Below, one piece after another: positions 35,940 through 47,842 of a stretch of DNA of 64,000 bases (position 1 is the first letter of the stretch; each line of letters opens with the position of its first letter). The stretch covers positions 15,961,067 through 16,025,066 of the forward strand of contig OX344758.2 of assembly GCA_947034885.2 (NCBI GenBank). The letters are read 5' to 3'. A program made the translations under genes and the position numbers. The notes beneath the pieces were generated by a model. The model did no database searches. It saw only the letters and a program-made list of their open reading frames with translations, and was not told where the DNA came from. The DNA comes from Thuidium tamariscinum. Lineage: Eukaryota; Streptophyta; Bryopsida; Hypnales; Thuidiaceae.

Positions 35940-38900
35940 TGGTTTGAACATCAAGACAGACAATTGGTATCTAATGCATGGAGAACAAAGAATTTTTGTG
36001 TGTAAGACAAATGTGAAACTATTCATCTTTAGAATTTTGTGTTAAAAGCAGAGATGTTTTACAATAGTTTGACTTCTAATTAACATTTTTAGATATTTAT
36101 AAGCCAATACTTCCCACGGTATCAAAATGGATGAATTTTGTAGTCACATTTCTTTTGGAAGGGTTAAAAGCTAGGTTCCTTGTACCTAGTTAATATGTAC
36201 CATTCTTTTTGCAATGAATTTTGTTTCATTTGTGCAAAAAAATTGTCTTCAAAAGTCTTATTAAGTGTAACAATTAGCCCTTTTTTGGCACCAAAGTGCT
36301 ACATTGCACCAATATAAAACAAATGTCTACTTTTCACTAGAAAAAAATAATCTTTTTTCATGAGACATTTTTCATTTCCATACAAAATATAGATGAAATC
36401 AACAAATTTGGATGAAAAAATGCATGAATATGCGTGCAAAGTGCTTTTTGGTCAAAAATGGATGGATGTAGAAATACAATGCTTCACTAAACTTTAAGTG
36501 ATCACCTTCCTAACACTTTCTCAAAAATCCCTAAAAAAGGTTGGTCACAATATTAAGCTCTTTCAATAATTAGTGTGACACTTATTTGTCAATCTAAATT
36601 CCTATAATTAAAGAACATCTAGCCTACTAATATTGTACTATTTTGAAAGACTACTTTAAGGTTTTGATGATAGGAGGTGCTAAACTATGTCACTCTTATT
36701 GATAAGACAACTCGATATAGATTGTATTCGTAGATAAAACTTTAGTTTGACACCATTTTCACAATAATAAAATAGGAATATCATAAATTTGGCTACTCTA
36801 TAAATGGTTTCAGTGTATCTACTCTTGTCATTTATGCCTTGAATGACAAGAATAGATACATTAAATTGTTTATGGATTAGCATAGTTAATAATATTCTTA
36901 CGCTCTCATTTTTATTCTCTGCTTATTAGTAGAATATTCATTGTAGCCTATTTTAATAAATCTCATGCTTTTAAAACCTTATTGGGTCATCCAACTTGGT
37001 TGTCAATTATTTAGCCTTCATTTTAGGCCCCATCTATGCCATAACTTCTATGAATACTAGGGATAAGTTTTATTGGTCTTCTGCCTAACAAGACTTCACA
37101 ATTATAGTCATGATGAGATCACTAACCCTAAAAGCATTCCAATAGAAGACTTGCCAAAAAGATGCACCAAATGAGATTTGCTATGCTATTTGAAAGACCT
37201 CAATTATTGTATTGCAATCTTGCAATAAAGTTTTGTTTCATTTGTGTCTAAAAAAGTTTGTATTGCATCTTTAGCCTTTTATCTAGTACGAGATTTAGAC
37301 AAATCAATGCCTTATCAATTGTTGATGTACAGGGCCAAAGACTTGGCATAATTAGAAGGTTCTCATTATTCTACACTCAAAAACAATTTGACCAAAATAT
37401 TAAATAGCTCCTCAATATAACTCCTTATTATTGATGGCAATTAGATACTAAATATAAAAAGCTTCTTGAGGTTTATGGCAATTAGATATTGAATATAAAG
37501 ACCTTTGTGAAGGTAATTAGGCACATCTCGGGCACTATTGTACATAATGAGGGTCGAAATTACTTTTTCTTGTGATTGGAATACCTACCTTTTTGCATTT
37601 TCTAAAGTTGGAGGACTAGGAATTAGTATACACATCTACTTTGAAAATTGGATCATACAACATATGAAGTCATACTCTACACAATGTATTTGGTTGTGCA
37701 TTTGCCTCATTTAACAGTGTTTGGCCATTTTTTGACCATTAGCATGTCTACCAAGGGGCAATGATTCTCACTTAATGTAGTTGTGGGGATGTTCTAAGGC
37801 TTGATGGTGATGTGATTTCTAGTTGATTTTATAAAAACAATTAATTGAGTAGGCTCTTGGCTAGGCTTGAACTTCAATGGTGACATAGTGGTTCCAATTG
37901 GTGGAATTGGTGGTTATGTAAATTTTGAGAGTCAATTGGAAGTTTTAAAGGAAATATTTACTTGAGCTTTAGAGTTCCTAACTAATTGTTGATCATCCAT
38001 GTAGATGACATTAGGTACAAAAGTTTTAGAATAGAGGGCTATAAGTATTTAGTATTAGATATTATACCACAAAAAGTTATATTGAACATTATTGTTAATA
38101 TAATAATAGAAGTTGTTTTATAAAGTTCGTCACCTAAAACATAGATTTTTTTATAGTACTAAGAATATAGTTATTTTGACTTATTCAAATTCTTGGCTAT
38201 AGTTTAATATGAAAATGTGAAGATGAATGAATTGGAATTAAGTCAATATAAGACAAAAGATGGTGATGGAATTCCTAGCTTGTTTCCCTTTTAGTTCAAA
38301 GAAATGATTATGGAAAGTTAAGAAAGCATACATTGAATGAGTTCAAATTTTGTAAAGAGATTAATCTTTAAATTAATAGTCTCTACCTTATAAAAATGAA
38401 AAAAAACTGTATAGGTAGAACAATGTAGACTATTTTTAGACTATTTGCAATGAATGTTTAATGTCAAAATCATTTTGAATAAGGTGAAATCTATGTGTCT
38501 TCTTGTAGGTACAAAGAAGTTGAAATATTTGTCATCTTTATTGAAAGTTTAAATTTAAAAATTCTACATCTTTTGAATAAAGATTTGTCCATGCTTGAAA
38601 GATAGATCTTTTCAACCATCATTGTCTATATTGGATATTCCATAGAATTAGGTACAATTGGATTGGCTCTAAGGAAGACATGTGGGCTCCAAAGAATCAT
38701 GTACAAAATTACACATTGAAGAAAGTTGTATCTTTTAATATGATTAATTTTTTAATTTATAGAGTCTTTACCTTCAAATTTTGGAGACTTGAAACTACAA
38801 AGGAATTTAATTTTTGGAGATAAAAATTATTTTGATTTCCCAAATTGTCATACTTCAAATATTTTGAAAAAAATTATTCTGTTGTACCTAAATGAAATCT

Positions 38901-39688
38901 AAAATTCTACTTCATATACAATTCCTACATTTTGACAATGAATAGTCAACCTCTCATCTTGAAATTATCCCATACCCTTTGAGGATCCATGATGGATAAT
39001 GAATTTTACTACTAATATGAAATCTCCATCCTTCATTAATATAGAACATCAATGAAGTAATTCCTTTACTTTGAAATAAATTAAGTTTCTCAATAGTAGA
39101 TGGTCAAATTAAAGATTTGCGTTTAACTCTAAGGTTTCTCAATAATTTATTTTTCAATAATTTATTCTTACATTTACTTAAGGATACAACTATTTGTACC
39201 TTGAAATTTTGAAAAATTTCACCAATGGATTTTTGAATTTAATTCAAGGCAAAATTGCCCTACACATACAACATCTAAATTAGGCCCACTTTAGAATGCA
39301 CAAATTGGCATCCTTCCATTTGTAAAGTATAAACCATCCATTGACCCATTTATGAAGTACAAATTATGATGATATCAAAACATTTCTATAGTCAATGGTG
39401 ATTGTGTAAACATCAATCCAAATTTCGATTTCACAATAATCGAACATCAAAGTTTCTATTGTATAGAGAGCATTCAATTAGAAAAGTTACAAAATTTACA
39501 TATATTCAAAAATTCTAATTATTCTTTTCATCAACATTCATCAATTTCAATTGCTAATGGTATAAAAATCATTTATGTTGAGAAAAGCCTTGTCTAAACT
39601 AAATTGCTTAATTTGATGGTTTCCACATTTTTCTTAAACCAAGGTATGTGATTTTAGTACTAAATATATAAATGGCGCTACAAAATGA
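35940..39688. other. AT-rich intergenic stretch, partly unit-B specific
   Basis: 35,940-38,340 follows unit A 4,876-6,990 with many small indels and carries the more decayed version of the 5,700-6,173 remnant. From ~38,350 to 39,688 I find no counterpart in unit A. All frames are interrupted, and no RNA gene is seen. Confidence 0.4.
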
Positions 39689-40135
39689 TTAACTCTTAAC
39701 TACGCAAGCAATCATATATGGTTGATCTAAATTTTCATGTCCATTTCTAGGCAAGTAGTTAAAGTCCTTTGACAATTTTCAAATTTTTTTCAAATTTTTT
39801 TGAAGTTATACTATTGAAAACTTTCATTTTCTACTAAAAAAAAGTATGTATTTGATTTTTGAGAGGCCTATATGTGCCATTAGTGGAGACAAAAGCTTAC
39901 CAAGTTTTCTTCATTTCTCAGATTAGCATAATTGCTTGGCAATTTCACTTGATTTGAGATCTAAAAAATTACACTTATCCAATTGATTTAGAAATGGTTC
40001 CAACGGAAAGAATAAAGTGTTTTTATGAATTTCACCATTGGAAACTTAAATATGCAAGTGCTAATTTAAAGCTATTTGCAATTTCTACTTATTAAAAAAA
40101 ATTGCATTCCAATAGTTGCAAGGTGGATTGAATTA
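39689..40135. mobile_element. Truncated inverted copy of the 16,006-type TTAA element
   Basis: After TTAA at 39,689-39,692 the sequence runs antiparallel to 16,365-16,817, including the GATCATATATGGT-like inner palindrome. The match is lost at ~40,135, so the other terminus is missing or replaced. Confidence 0.55.
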
Positions 40136-40820
40136 TAATACTAATACCGTGCAGTAAGACCTATGACCATGATAGAACACCTATAGCCAAAACAACCATC
40201 CTATGAATGAGCACTCAAATCTAATTAGTTTGTTTTTTTAATATTTGAAGAAGTGCCATAGTGGCAATATAAAATGTTATAGTGGTGCTCCAAATTGCAA
40301 CATTCATCCAGTTATTGGATGTATGATAAGGTTTTCATCCACAGTGAGGTGATTTCATCTAATATTTTTTTTAATTTCATCATTTTTCGTAATGTTTATT
40401 TTCTACTGCAATCTGGCACTAGAAAGCCAAAAAAAAAGCCCTGGACCTAATACCACTTTTGAAAAGACCTATAGCCATGGACTTCCACTTCCATTTCAGT
40501 TGAATAAATTCCACAATTCCAGATCAATGAATGATCTCAGTCAAATGAAATCAGACCTAGGACTGGTAAAAGCCCTATGGATGTATACAAGTGCTATTGT
40601 TTGTGGTCTGACTATAAAATTTGGAATCAAAATCCAATCAATCCGAAACCCAACATACAAAGATTCCCTCTTCCAATTCAAGTCTTTATTTACTCATGAA
40701 AGAAGCCAGAGGATCCAAATGTGCAACCCTAAATCAACATAGTAGTCTTTTCCAGTTCAGTGGATGCTTAGAGAATAAGCAGTCATCCGAATGACTCTTA
40801 TGCAAAAGCCACACATATAC

Positions 40821-41718
40821 TTATCTTCTTTCCCAAATCTGCTTGAGGCTTGGAAGACCAATATTGTCCGTTGATATTGAAAGTTTCAAAAGTAACTGGA
40901 AAATCTGGAGGACAACTACTCTACGGAGCATTGCAATTAACCTTTTCTTCGATGGCACTTACAACTTCATCAGTCTGCAGCAACTGAGCACGATCATCCG
41001 AACTCGTTGTCTTCCCAGTGGTAGCTTAAGGATGTTGATTGACTGCTTGCTCAACACTAAAAACGTGTGGTGCTTCACACAGAGCTTCTCCATCTGCAAA
41101 CACCAAGAAACTCAGCTTCTTCGCTCAGTTTCAAATAGCATGGCTATTAAAAAATTCCAATCCAAACTCAACGACCGTCTCCTCTCCGTTGTTAGTCATC
41201 ACCTGACAATCTAAAGAACACTCAAAACTATTTGCAGTTGAAACATGCACTTGTGTCATATTATACCCGCCCGCAATTTTAACTCTCGATTTTGCAAGAA
41301 ATGGCAATGACCAAAAATCCTCGCGGCAATATTAAAACCGATTCGAGATTTTGAGATTTCTGCATTGGAATTACAAAATTGAACTGGAACTCCCTGACTT
41401 CTCCCTGAGTCAAAAAATGATGCAGAACCTTACCGATCATTCAAAATCGAACTAACTTGGTACGCAATACAAGTGCATGCGGTCATTGCAATCCTGGTTT
41501 CGTCAAGGTTGTGTCTGAAGGATCACACGCAAGTGTTTCAAGCACAAAGCTGTATCAAAGCCCCTACGGATCTCAAGATTTTAAAAGAATCTTTAGTACC
41601 TGTGACTGCGATCAAGGACTTCAACACAGACGAAATTCACTGGTTTTCTCATTGGGCCTTGCAAAGAGCCCATTTTCGCACTCAGCAAATGCAAAACAAG
41701 CCCTAGCTGAATCGCCAT
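40821..41718 (-). pseudogene. Possible decayed gene fragment, unknown family
   Basis: This lies in a less AT-rich block (40,400-42,370) that unit A lacks. On the minus strand an ATG at 41,716-41,718 opens 119 nt (MAIQLGLVLHLLSAKMG start) to a CACAG/GTACTA donor-like site. Further on, after a TTGGTGTTTGCAG acceptor ending at 41,094, a frame reads DGEALCEAPHVFSVEQAV, one stop, then SSDDRAQLLQTDEVVSAIEE, another stop, then PPDFPVTFETFNINGQYW. The composition looks coding, but the stops indicate decay. It could be a host gene piece carried by a transposon. Family not recognised. Confidence 0.3.
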
Positions 41719-42370
41719 TGTCATCTTCGTTGGAAGCTTGAAAACCTAATTCAGCTCCGGAACGGGTTTGGGGAAGAGCTCCTGCGATGGAATATCAACA
41801 AAACCGCCCAAACAATCCTCTCAGACTGAAAAACAATCAAATGCTCATGGGCAGAAATATTTTTGCCGTATGACTGATAGACTACAAACTTATAAAATTG
41901 GGCATCTCAGAAAAGTTATCTGAGGGAATAACATCTTCGTGCGAAAATCAAAGCCATCATCTTAACCCACTTAAGAGAGAATCATTAAGTATAGATTTCC
42001 TCAAAATTATATTAATTTAAACCATATCCTCAATGGAAAGAATCATTCTTCCATGTGACTCCCAAATCCCTACCGAATTCATCTCACCGGTCAAAACACC
42101 AATCGATACACTTCAAACAAAATCCTAATTGAATCGAAATCTGTCCGCAAAGAATTGAGCAAAACTCACAACCAAGATCCACCCAAGCACAAATCTACAG
42201 CCATGGCTTGAATTCCCGGTGGAAGCTCCAAAGCCAACTACCGGTAGAGTTCTTGCACTTCGGACAGCGAAGATGAGTTCCCCGGCGTTCCAGCCGTTCC
42301 CCCAACGTTCGCAGAGTTCCTAGAAGTTCCCCTCATTGGGAGCGTTCGCGTTCCCGTTGGGGACCCTTAA

Positions 42371-44849
42371 TAAGATATTCTTAGATGCTCTTTGGTGGTC
42401 CCCCCTCTCCATATTGTGCAAATAGGCTATGAAAATTTTAGTTCTAGATCATTAAATTAGAGAAATGCTAATATAGTAAAAATTCCTAAACCTCAGATTG
42501 TGACAAATTATCAAAATTCACTTTTAATTTTAAATTTTTTTTTATTTTAGAAAAATAATGGATCTAATCAACATCAACTTAAACATCTTTAATAATTATT
42601 TAATATTCTTAGGACTTGAGATTCAAAAAGTTATAGCAAGAAACAACAATGTCACTTCAATTGTTACCCCAAATAGGCTTCCTGTTTCTTGCAATTATGA
42701 CGTTAAACACTTCACACACAACAATGAGATGCCCACTAGATAGTGTTCTTTGAAAATACCTAAAAAGTTAAACTTTTCAATAGTTGAAAACTACACTTTG
42801 CAAAGGTTTCCAAAGTTCAAAGTTTGAAGATGATATGAGTGCAACAAATTAGATCTACTTACAACTCAAAACATGTTAAAATAATGTTTTTTCCAAGCTT
42901 AATTCCAAATATTTTTTCCAACCAAAAGATCATTTTTGAATAGAGGGAGTACTAGATCAAAATGACTTTGAATCTTTTTTAATTCAAATTTTTGCACAGT
43001 GGATTTAAATAAAAAATTAAATTTGAAAATTCCATTTCAAAATCTAGGGAAAAGAATTTAAGAAATATTTTAAAGAAAATCATAAGTACAATCAAATATT
43101 AGATGGAATGAAAAACTAAACTTTTTAGATGGACTTTGAAGGAACTAGTATAAATAGTGAAATAATTTTTGCAAGTAAAGTAAACCATGTAGATCCTTTT
43201 TTTTTCAAAAATGATAGAAAATGAATTCAAAAATGAATTTAGTATATAATTCTCTTAGAACTATACTTTGGTATCCATTAAGATATCACATTTCTTTCTT
43301 ACCTAAGATTTTCACATAGAATTTGAGAATACCTTAGAAAGTTTTCAATTTTTGAATCATATACACCAATACTTTCATGTACAAACCAATTATTTGGAAC
43401 CTCTTTACATATTCCATTCAAAATGTCTAAATTCCTTACAACGTCACTAGGATCAACTAAATTTACAATAGGCCCAATAAAATTTGTAACTTTTGTGGTA
43501 CTTGAAATTTATGATAAATCCCTTTGAACATTTGATTGAAGTAAATTCTTTATTTATTTCTTTTAAATATTCATAAATTTCTTATAAATCAAAGTGGATT
43601 TATGAAAACTCATTCAAATCAAATGTGTTTTTTTCATTTAGGGGAAGGAGTGAGTTGTTTTTCCAATATCCATGTGATATTTCAGTGATACTTGGTGATA
43701 CTCATATCAAAATTAGGTGATACCTAGGTAAAATTTGGCTATTGGTCTCAAAATGCAATAGCAATATATGGCTATTTTGAAAGAAAAAAATAAAATTTCC
43801 TTATCAATAAAATAGCCAATATCTTTTGGCTATTTCCAATTGGCAGAAATTCATGCATAGAAAAGCACTAGCTCAAATGTATGAAAATTTATACAATAGG
43901 ACGATGTTTTCATTATTTAAGAAAACATTTATTTTATTAATTAAGTATCAAAATCAATAGCAAGGTAGGGAACATGAGAAATCCCACGGCCCTATGTGAG
44001 GATGCATGGACGAGAAAGTCATTTTTTATATTATCCTAGTTTGAGATTTGTTTTGACATAAATCATTCCAAAAATAATTAATAATGTTTTGAAATTTTAA
44101 GATGTGGTTGTTTGAATTTGCAAGAATGACCTTCTTATCAAATAAATTTAAAAAAATTCTAAGAGATGAAATTCTCATTTAAGAGATATTGATTTTTTTT
44201 CTTATTAAGTAAAAAAGTAATTAGATAAATGGAAGTTTTGAAATGAAACAAAAATTAACAGGAATATTCTAATCTACTTTGATTCAAAAATAATAATTTT
44301 TTTTATCAACTATTCATTGATAGTGGCCAAACAGGAAGGTACTAAGGTAGTAGTATAAGGTAGTAGTTGCAAGGAGGACAATAGATGGCTCTTAATTTTT
44401 TGAATAATGGCTACATCTTTATAAAGAATTTGAGGACATTGCCATATGAATGGTGATCACATGTAGCAAAATGGAACCAATTGTAATTAAGATGAATCAA
44501 CAATTTTTGAATGGAAACTTACTCCAATTAATTTGATTATTTACTTAGTATACGATAGGATTCTTTTTGGCTTTTTAGTGCCACATTGCACTATAAAAAT
44601 AGTTTGGCTTAAAAATGGCTAAAAACTCCAAGGTTTATTGTAAGCGTTATTCAAATTATAAAGAAATCTTGGATGAAATCACCAAACTATGGATGAAAAT
44701 AAAATTATTGACATGTGATACATACAAATGTGATATTTTCTATCCCTTATGTAGATGAATGTTGAAATTTGGAGCACCACCAAAATATTTTACATCGCCA
44801 CTTTTGTACTTCATAAAAAACGAAAATAAATTCTAACATGGTTGTATGT
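42371..44849. other. AT-rich intergenic stretch shared with unit A
   Basis: 42,371-42,710 follows ~7,510-7,850 and 43,020-44,849 follows ~9,170-9,690 then 11,990-15,820. The ~2.3 kb at 9,700-11,990 of unit A is absent at ~43,483. TTAA at 43,563-43,566 is the empty site of the 12,074-14,473 element. No gene seen. Confidence 0.45.
42713..43420. repeat. Direct duplicate, partner of 54,137-55,136
   Basis: Near-identical to 54,137-55,136 once the MITE at 54,687-54,979 is removed. It starts at CACACACAACAATGAGATGC and ends around ACATATTCCA. This is a second, younger duplication inside unit B, more similar to its partner than either is to unit A. Confidence 0.8.
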
Positions 44850-44925
44850 GCTAACTCAGCAAGAAGGTTGTAACAAAAAGTACAACAAAATTGAAGGCAC
44901 TTGATCCACACAGACATCTTCTGAC

Positions 44926-45057
44926 CAGTGATCCCAAAACAGGTTCTAAGTTTTTAGCCAAATGTTCATTTTGGGAAGATGTTTTTTGAATTTACACTAA
45001 AGACATGAAGAAATTATGTAGCAATTGAGCGAAATTTAGCCAGTTTTGGGATCACGG
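44926..45057. mobile_element. hAT-type MITE with 8-bp target duplication
   Basis: A 132-bp insert with ends CAGTGATCCCAAAACAGG and complement CCGTGATCCCAAAACTGG. Identical 8-bp CTTCTGAC duplications flank it (44,918-44,925 and 45,058-45,065). The unit A copy (~15,896) reads ACTCCTGATTGCTAGC with no insert. An 8-bp duplication with CA-starting ends is typical of hAT elements. Confidence 0.88.
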
Positions 45058-45966
45058 CTTCTGACTGCTAGCATGGACTCTACTCCATACTCATAAGTTA
45101 GATTGACTAGACTACCAAGTAATCTGCACTGCTTACAATTGCTTGTGGGTGAACTTGAAATAAGAGACAAGCAATAGAATTTAGTCAAGAATAAAATAGG
45201 AAAGTCTGACCTGCAAACCCTGTCACCATGTCAAGTTTTGATGCCGCTGCAACGACAAAGATATACTGAAACACGGCATGCAAAATCCACCACTCAAAAC
45301 AGTCAACTCAAATCACCAAGTACATTCAGGGTTGAGATGAGAAATCATCAATGAGCATCAAATCCAAAAGAAAGTCTCAGCTTCTTGAGTACAATGGCGG
45401 ATGTGCAAGGGCATCGAAGCATATTAGCAAGTACACCAAATTAAATTTAAAGATATGCATAGCAATCTCTCAACAAAATTCAAACCTTTTGCAGAATTTG
45501 TGATTTTCTCATGAAGCACATCAACAAATCAAAAAGGTACAATGATACATCGTTAGGCAATGCAATGGGATAGGTTTGGCTATAACAAGGATTAAATTCA
45601 AGAAATAGTAGAAAATTTGACGACTAAGCCGCCTAGATGAGGTAGACTAACCTTGCCAATCACCACACAATAGAAATTCAAATTTTTCTCCACAACACAA
45701 TCATAGGAACTTGTAAGCTTCCAAACTTTACATGATTATACAATGCCATGTCAAGATTCACTTTCAAAAAAATTTGCAAAAAGGTTTCCTTTTGTAGATT
45801 TTGTTGCAACTTAAACATACCAATCTTGAAATTGCTTGATTAAAAACTTTGTTGCCCATCACCGCATAGTATGGTGATTGTGCGGTGGTCAATTCTTGAG
45901 TTCTTTTTGTGTTCACAAAGTTCCAGTGATGCACGGTGTCTGTCTAAGGTAGAACCACCTATTCCC

Positions 45967-46371
45967 AATCAAGGACCCATACCCAACCTATAGGATGTGG
46001 CTATTTCCAACTAAGGCTAGAAGAGATTTATAATCAAAGCTTGGAATGTATTTTTATCCCATTTTCAAGGTTGGGACTAATAAAGTAATGACACATGTCA
46101 CAAAGTGTCATAAAGTGTGTGAGAAGTACAGATTGGGAAAGTAATCGTGGCTTTTGATCCAAATTAAAAGACTCTAGATATTGGCTATGGGTTCAAAGTT
46201 CTTTTTGGCTTCTAGAAATCATAGTAATTTCAGTTTTGGGATGTAAAATTATGAAAAATTTGCAATCTCCATCTTTCTTATCTTGCTATATAGCAAAAAT
46301 TTGCACAACCTCATATTCCTACTTATCTGTTCCAAAATTGCTTAAATGATTGGGAATAGGTGGTTCTACCT
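45967..46371. mobile_element. TA-flanked MITE (AGGTAGAACC TIRs)
   Basis: A 405-bp insert with perfect ~24-bp terminal inverted repeats beginning AGGTAGAACCACCTATTCCC, and TA on both sides (45,965-45,966; 46,372-46,373). Unit A near 18,533 reads TGTCTAGTGATTAG, the empty TA site. This fits the Tc1/mariner superfamily (Stowaway-like MITE). No coding capacity. Confidence 0.85.
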
Positions 46372-47842
46372 TAGTGATTAGTAGCTTTAGTATCCGGTAA
46401 TTGAAAGTGTCTGGTTAATGGCAAGTTTACTATATTATTCTACTCTACTTCCGGTACTTCATACAAAAATTTAGGCTCACGCCCATGGATGAGCCATGTT
46501 TGAAAGCAACAATGTTAGGTATAGAAGAATGCTTCATCAATCTCATCATACAAATGTGAATGATTATGAGCATTGGACTTCTCAAATCGGGAACATGGGA
46601 CTGAAAACGCTAGTTTCTACAAAATACAAAGAGAATATACATGAGCTAACCTAGCAGACCCAAGCATGAGTACCTTCGACTTAGACTTCCTCAGCGACAT
46701 TTCATCTCAATGAGAAGAAATTGAAAACATCATGAATTGAATAGTACCTTCAATCCTTGTGACAAAGGGCTTGATAAATGAAGAAATGTAGTTGAACAAT
46801 GTTCTAAGTGGAAAATACGCTCAATCAAGAACCTTGTTGCTACAATGGCAACTCCAAATACAAGTTGGAAAAACAACAAGCTTAGCATTCAAGCCCTTGA
46901 ACTAAATCAATAATTAGAATCCAACAACAATCAATTGTATAACATCCACCATAGCCTTGCGGGCCCAAGCCGTGTAATTTATAACCTAGATAAGGTCATG
47001 TTGTTTTGAAAATTCCTCATAAACAAGTTTTCACCAAGAATAAAGCTAGGAACCAAGGATGTTTCAAGATTCACGGCTTCCATCTACCAACTAGCTCTAG
47101 GGTCATTTTCATTGTTGTCTTTCAAAAAATATTTCCAAAATGGCCCTGCGGTAGTTTGTGAGGTAGGAGGTCCATAGATCAACCATTTAAAGGTTGGAAC
47201 TAAATTTCAGGGAGGTGAAACATCTTGAAATATTTTTCAATGAATTTTCCTTGAAATACAGCTAAAATAGGCATCTAATCCAAGTCATTTTATAATTTTT
47301 TGAGCTTCCTAAAATTTGTGATGAATTTTTGAAGTCAATATGGCATATAGGCATAGGGCTCAAAAACCACCACCCCCTTCAAATGTACACTATTTGTACA
47401 TTACTGTAAAGATCAAAAAGCATCATGTTCAAACAATGTACATTTGGGAGGGTGAGCGTTTTTTGGATCCTGAGTGGTTTTCAAGCCTCTTACTTTAGTT
47501 GCAAAGCACATTTATTCTTGCTAGGTTCCCTCCAACTACTCAGATTTAGGTTAGTCTTCCTCCAATTAGATTTACTAATTTACTTTGATGCTTTTCTTTG
47601 AATGAAAGGAGGTCAACTGACTTTGGACTTGAGATGGACTAAACTTAGAATAGCGTTACAAAGTTCAACATGTATTAATAATACTTTGTTGCAAAATTTT
47701 TGGGAGCTGACTCCGTGACTATAGTAACTTATCATATGTCTACAACTACTATTCCACAATGCAACAAACTCTTTGGATTGAAATAGTGTAATTTAAAGCC
47801 AATTTCTAAAAACTATACAATGTTTGTTCTTGGTATTCTTAG

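Larger units (their letters stand above)
44850..47790. repeat. TNL 5'-flank-like block (unit B)
   Basis: Counterpart of 15,821-19,940 and related to 29,150-30,080. It lacks the two TTAA elements of unit A but carries a hAT MITE and a TA-flanked MITE of its own. The minus-strand peptide STSSRRLSRQIFYYFLN (near 45,600-45,650) matches the other copies and then meets a stop. The right end is cut by the CACTA remnant. Confidence 0.5.
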
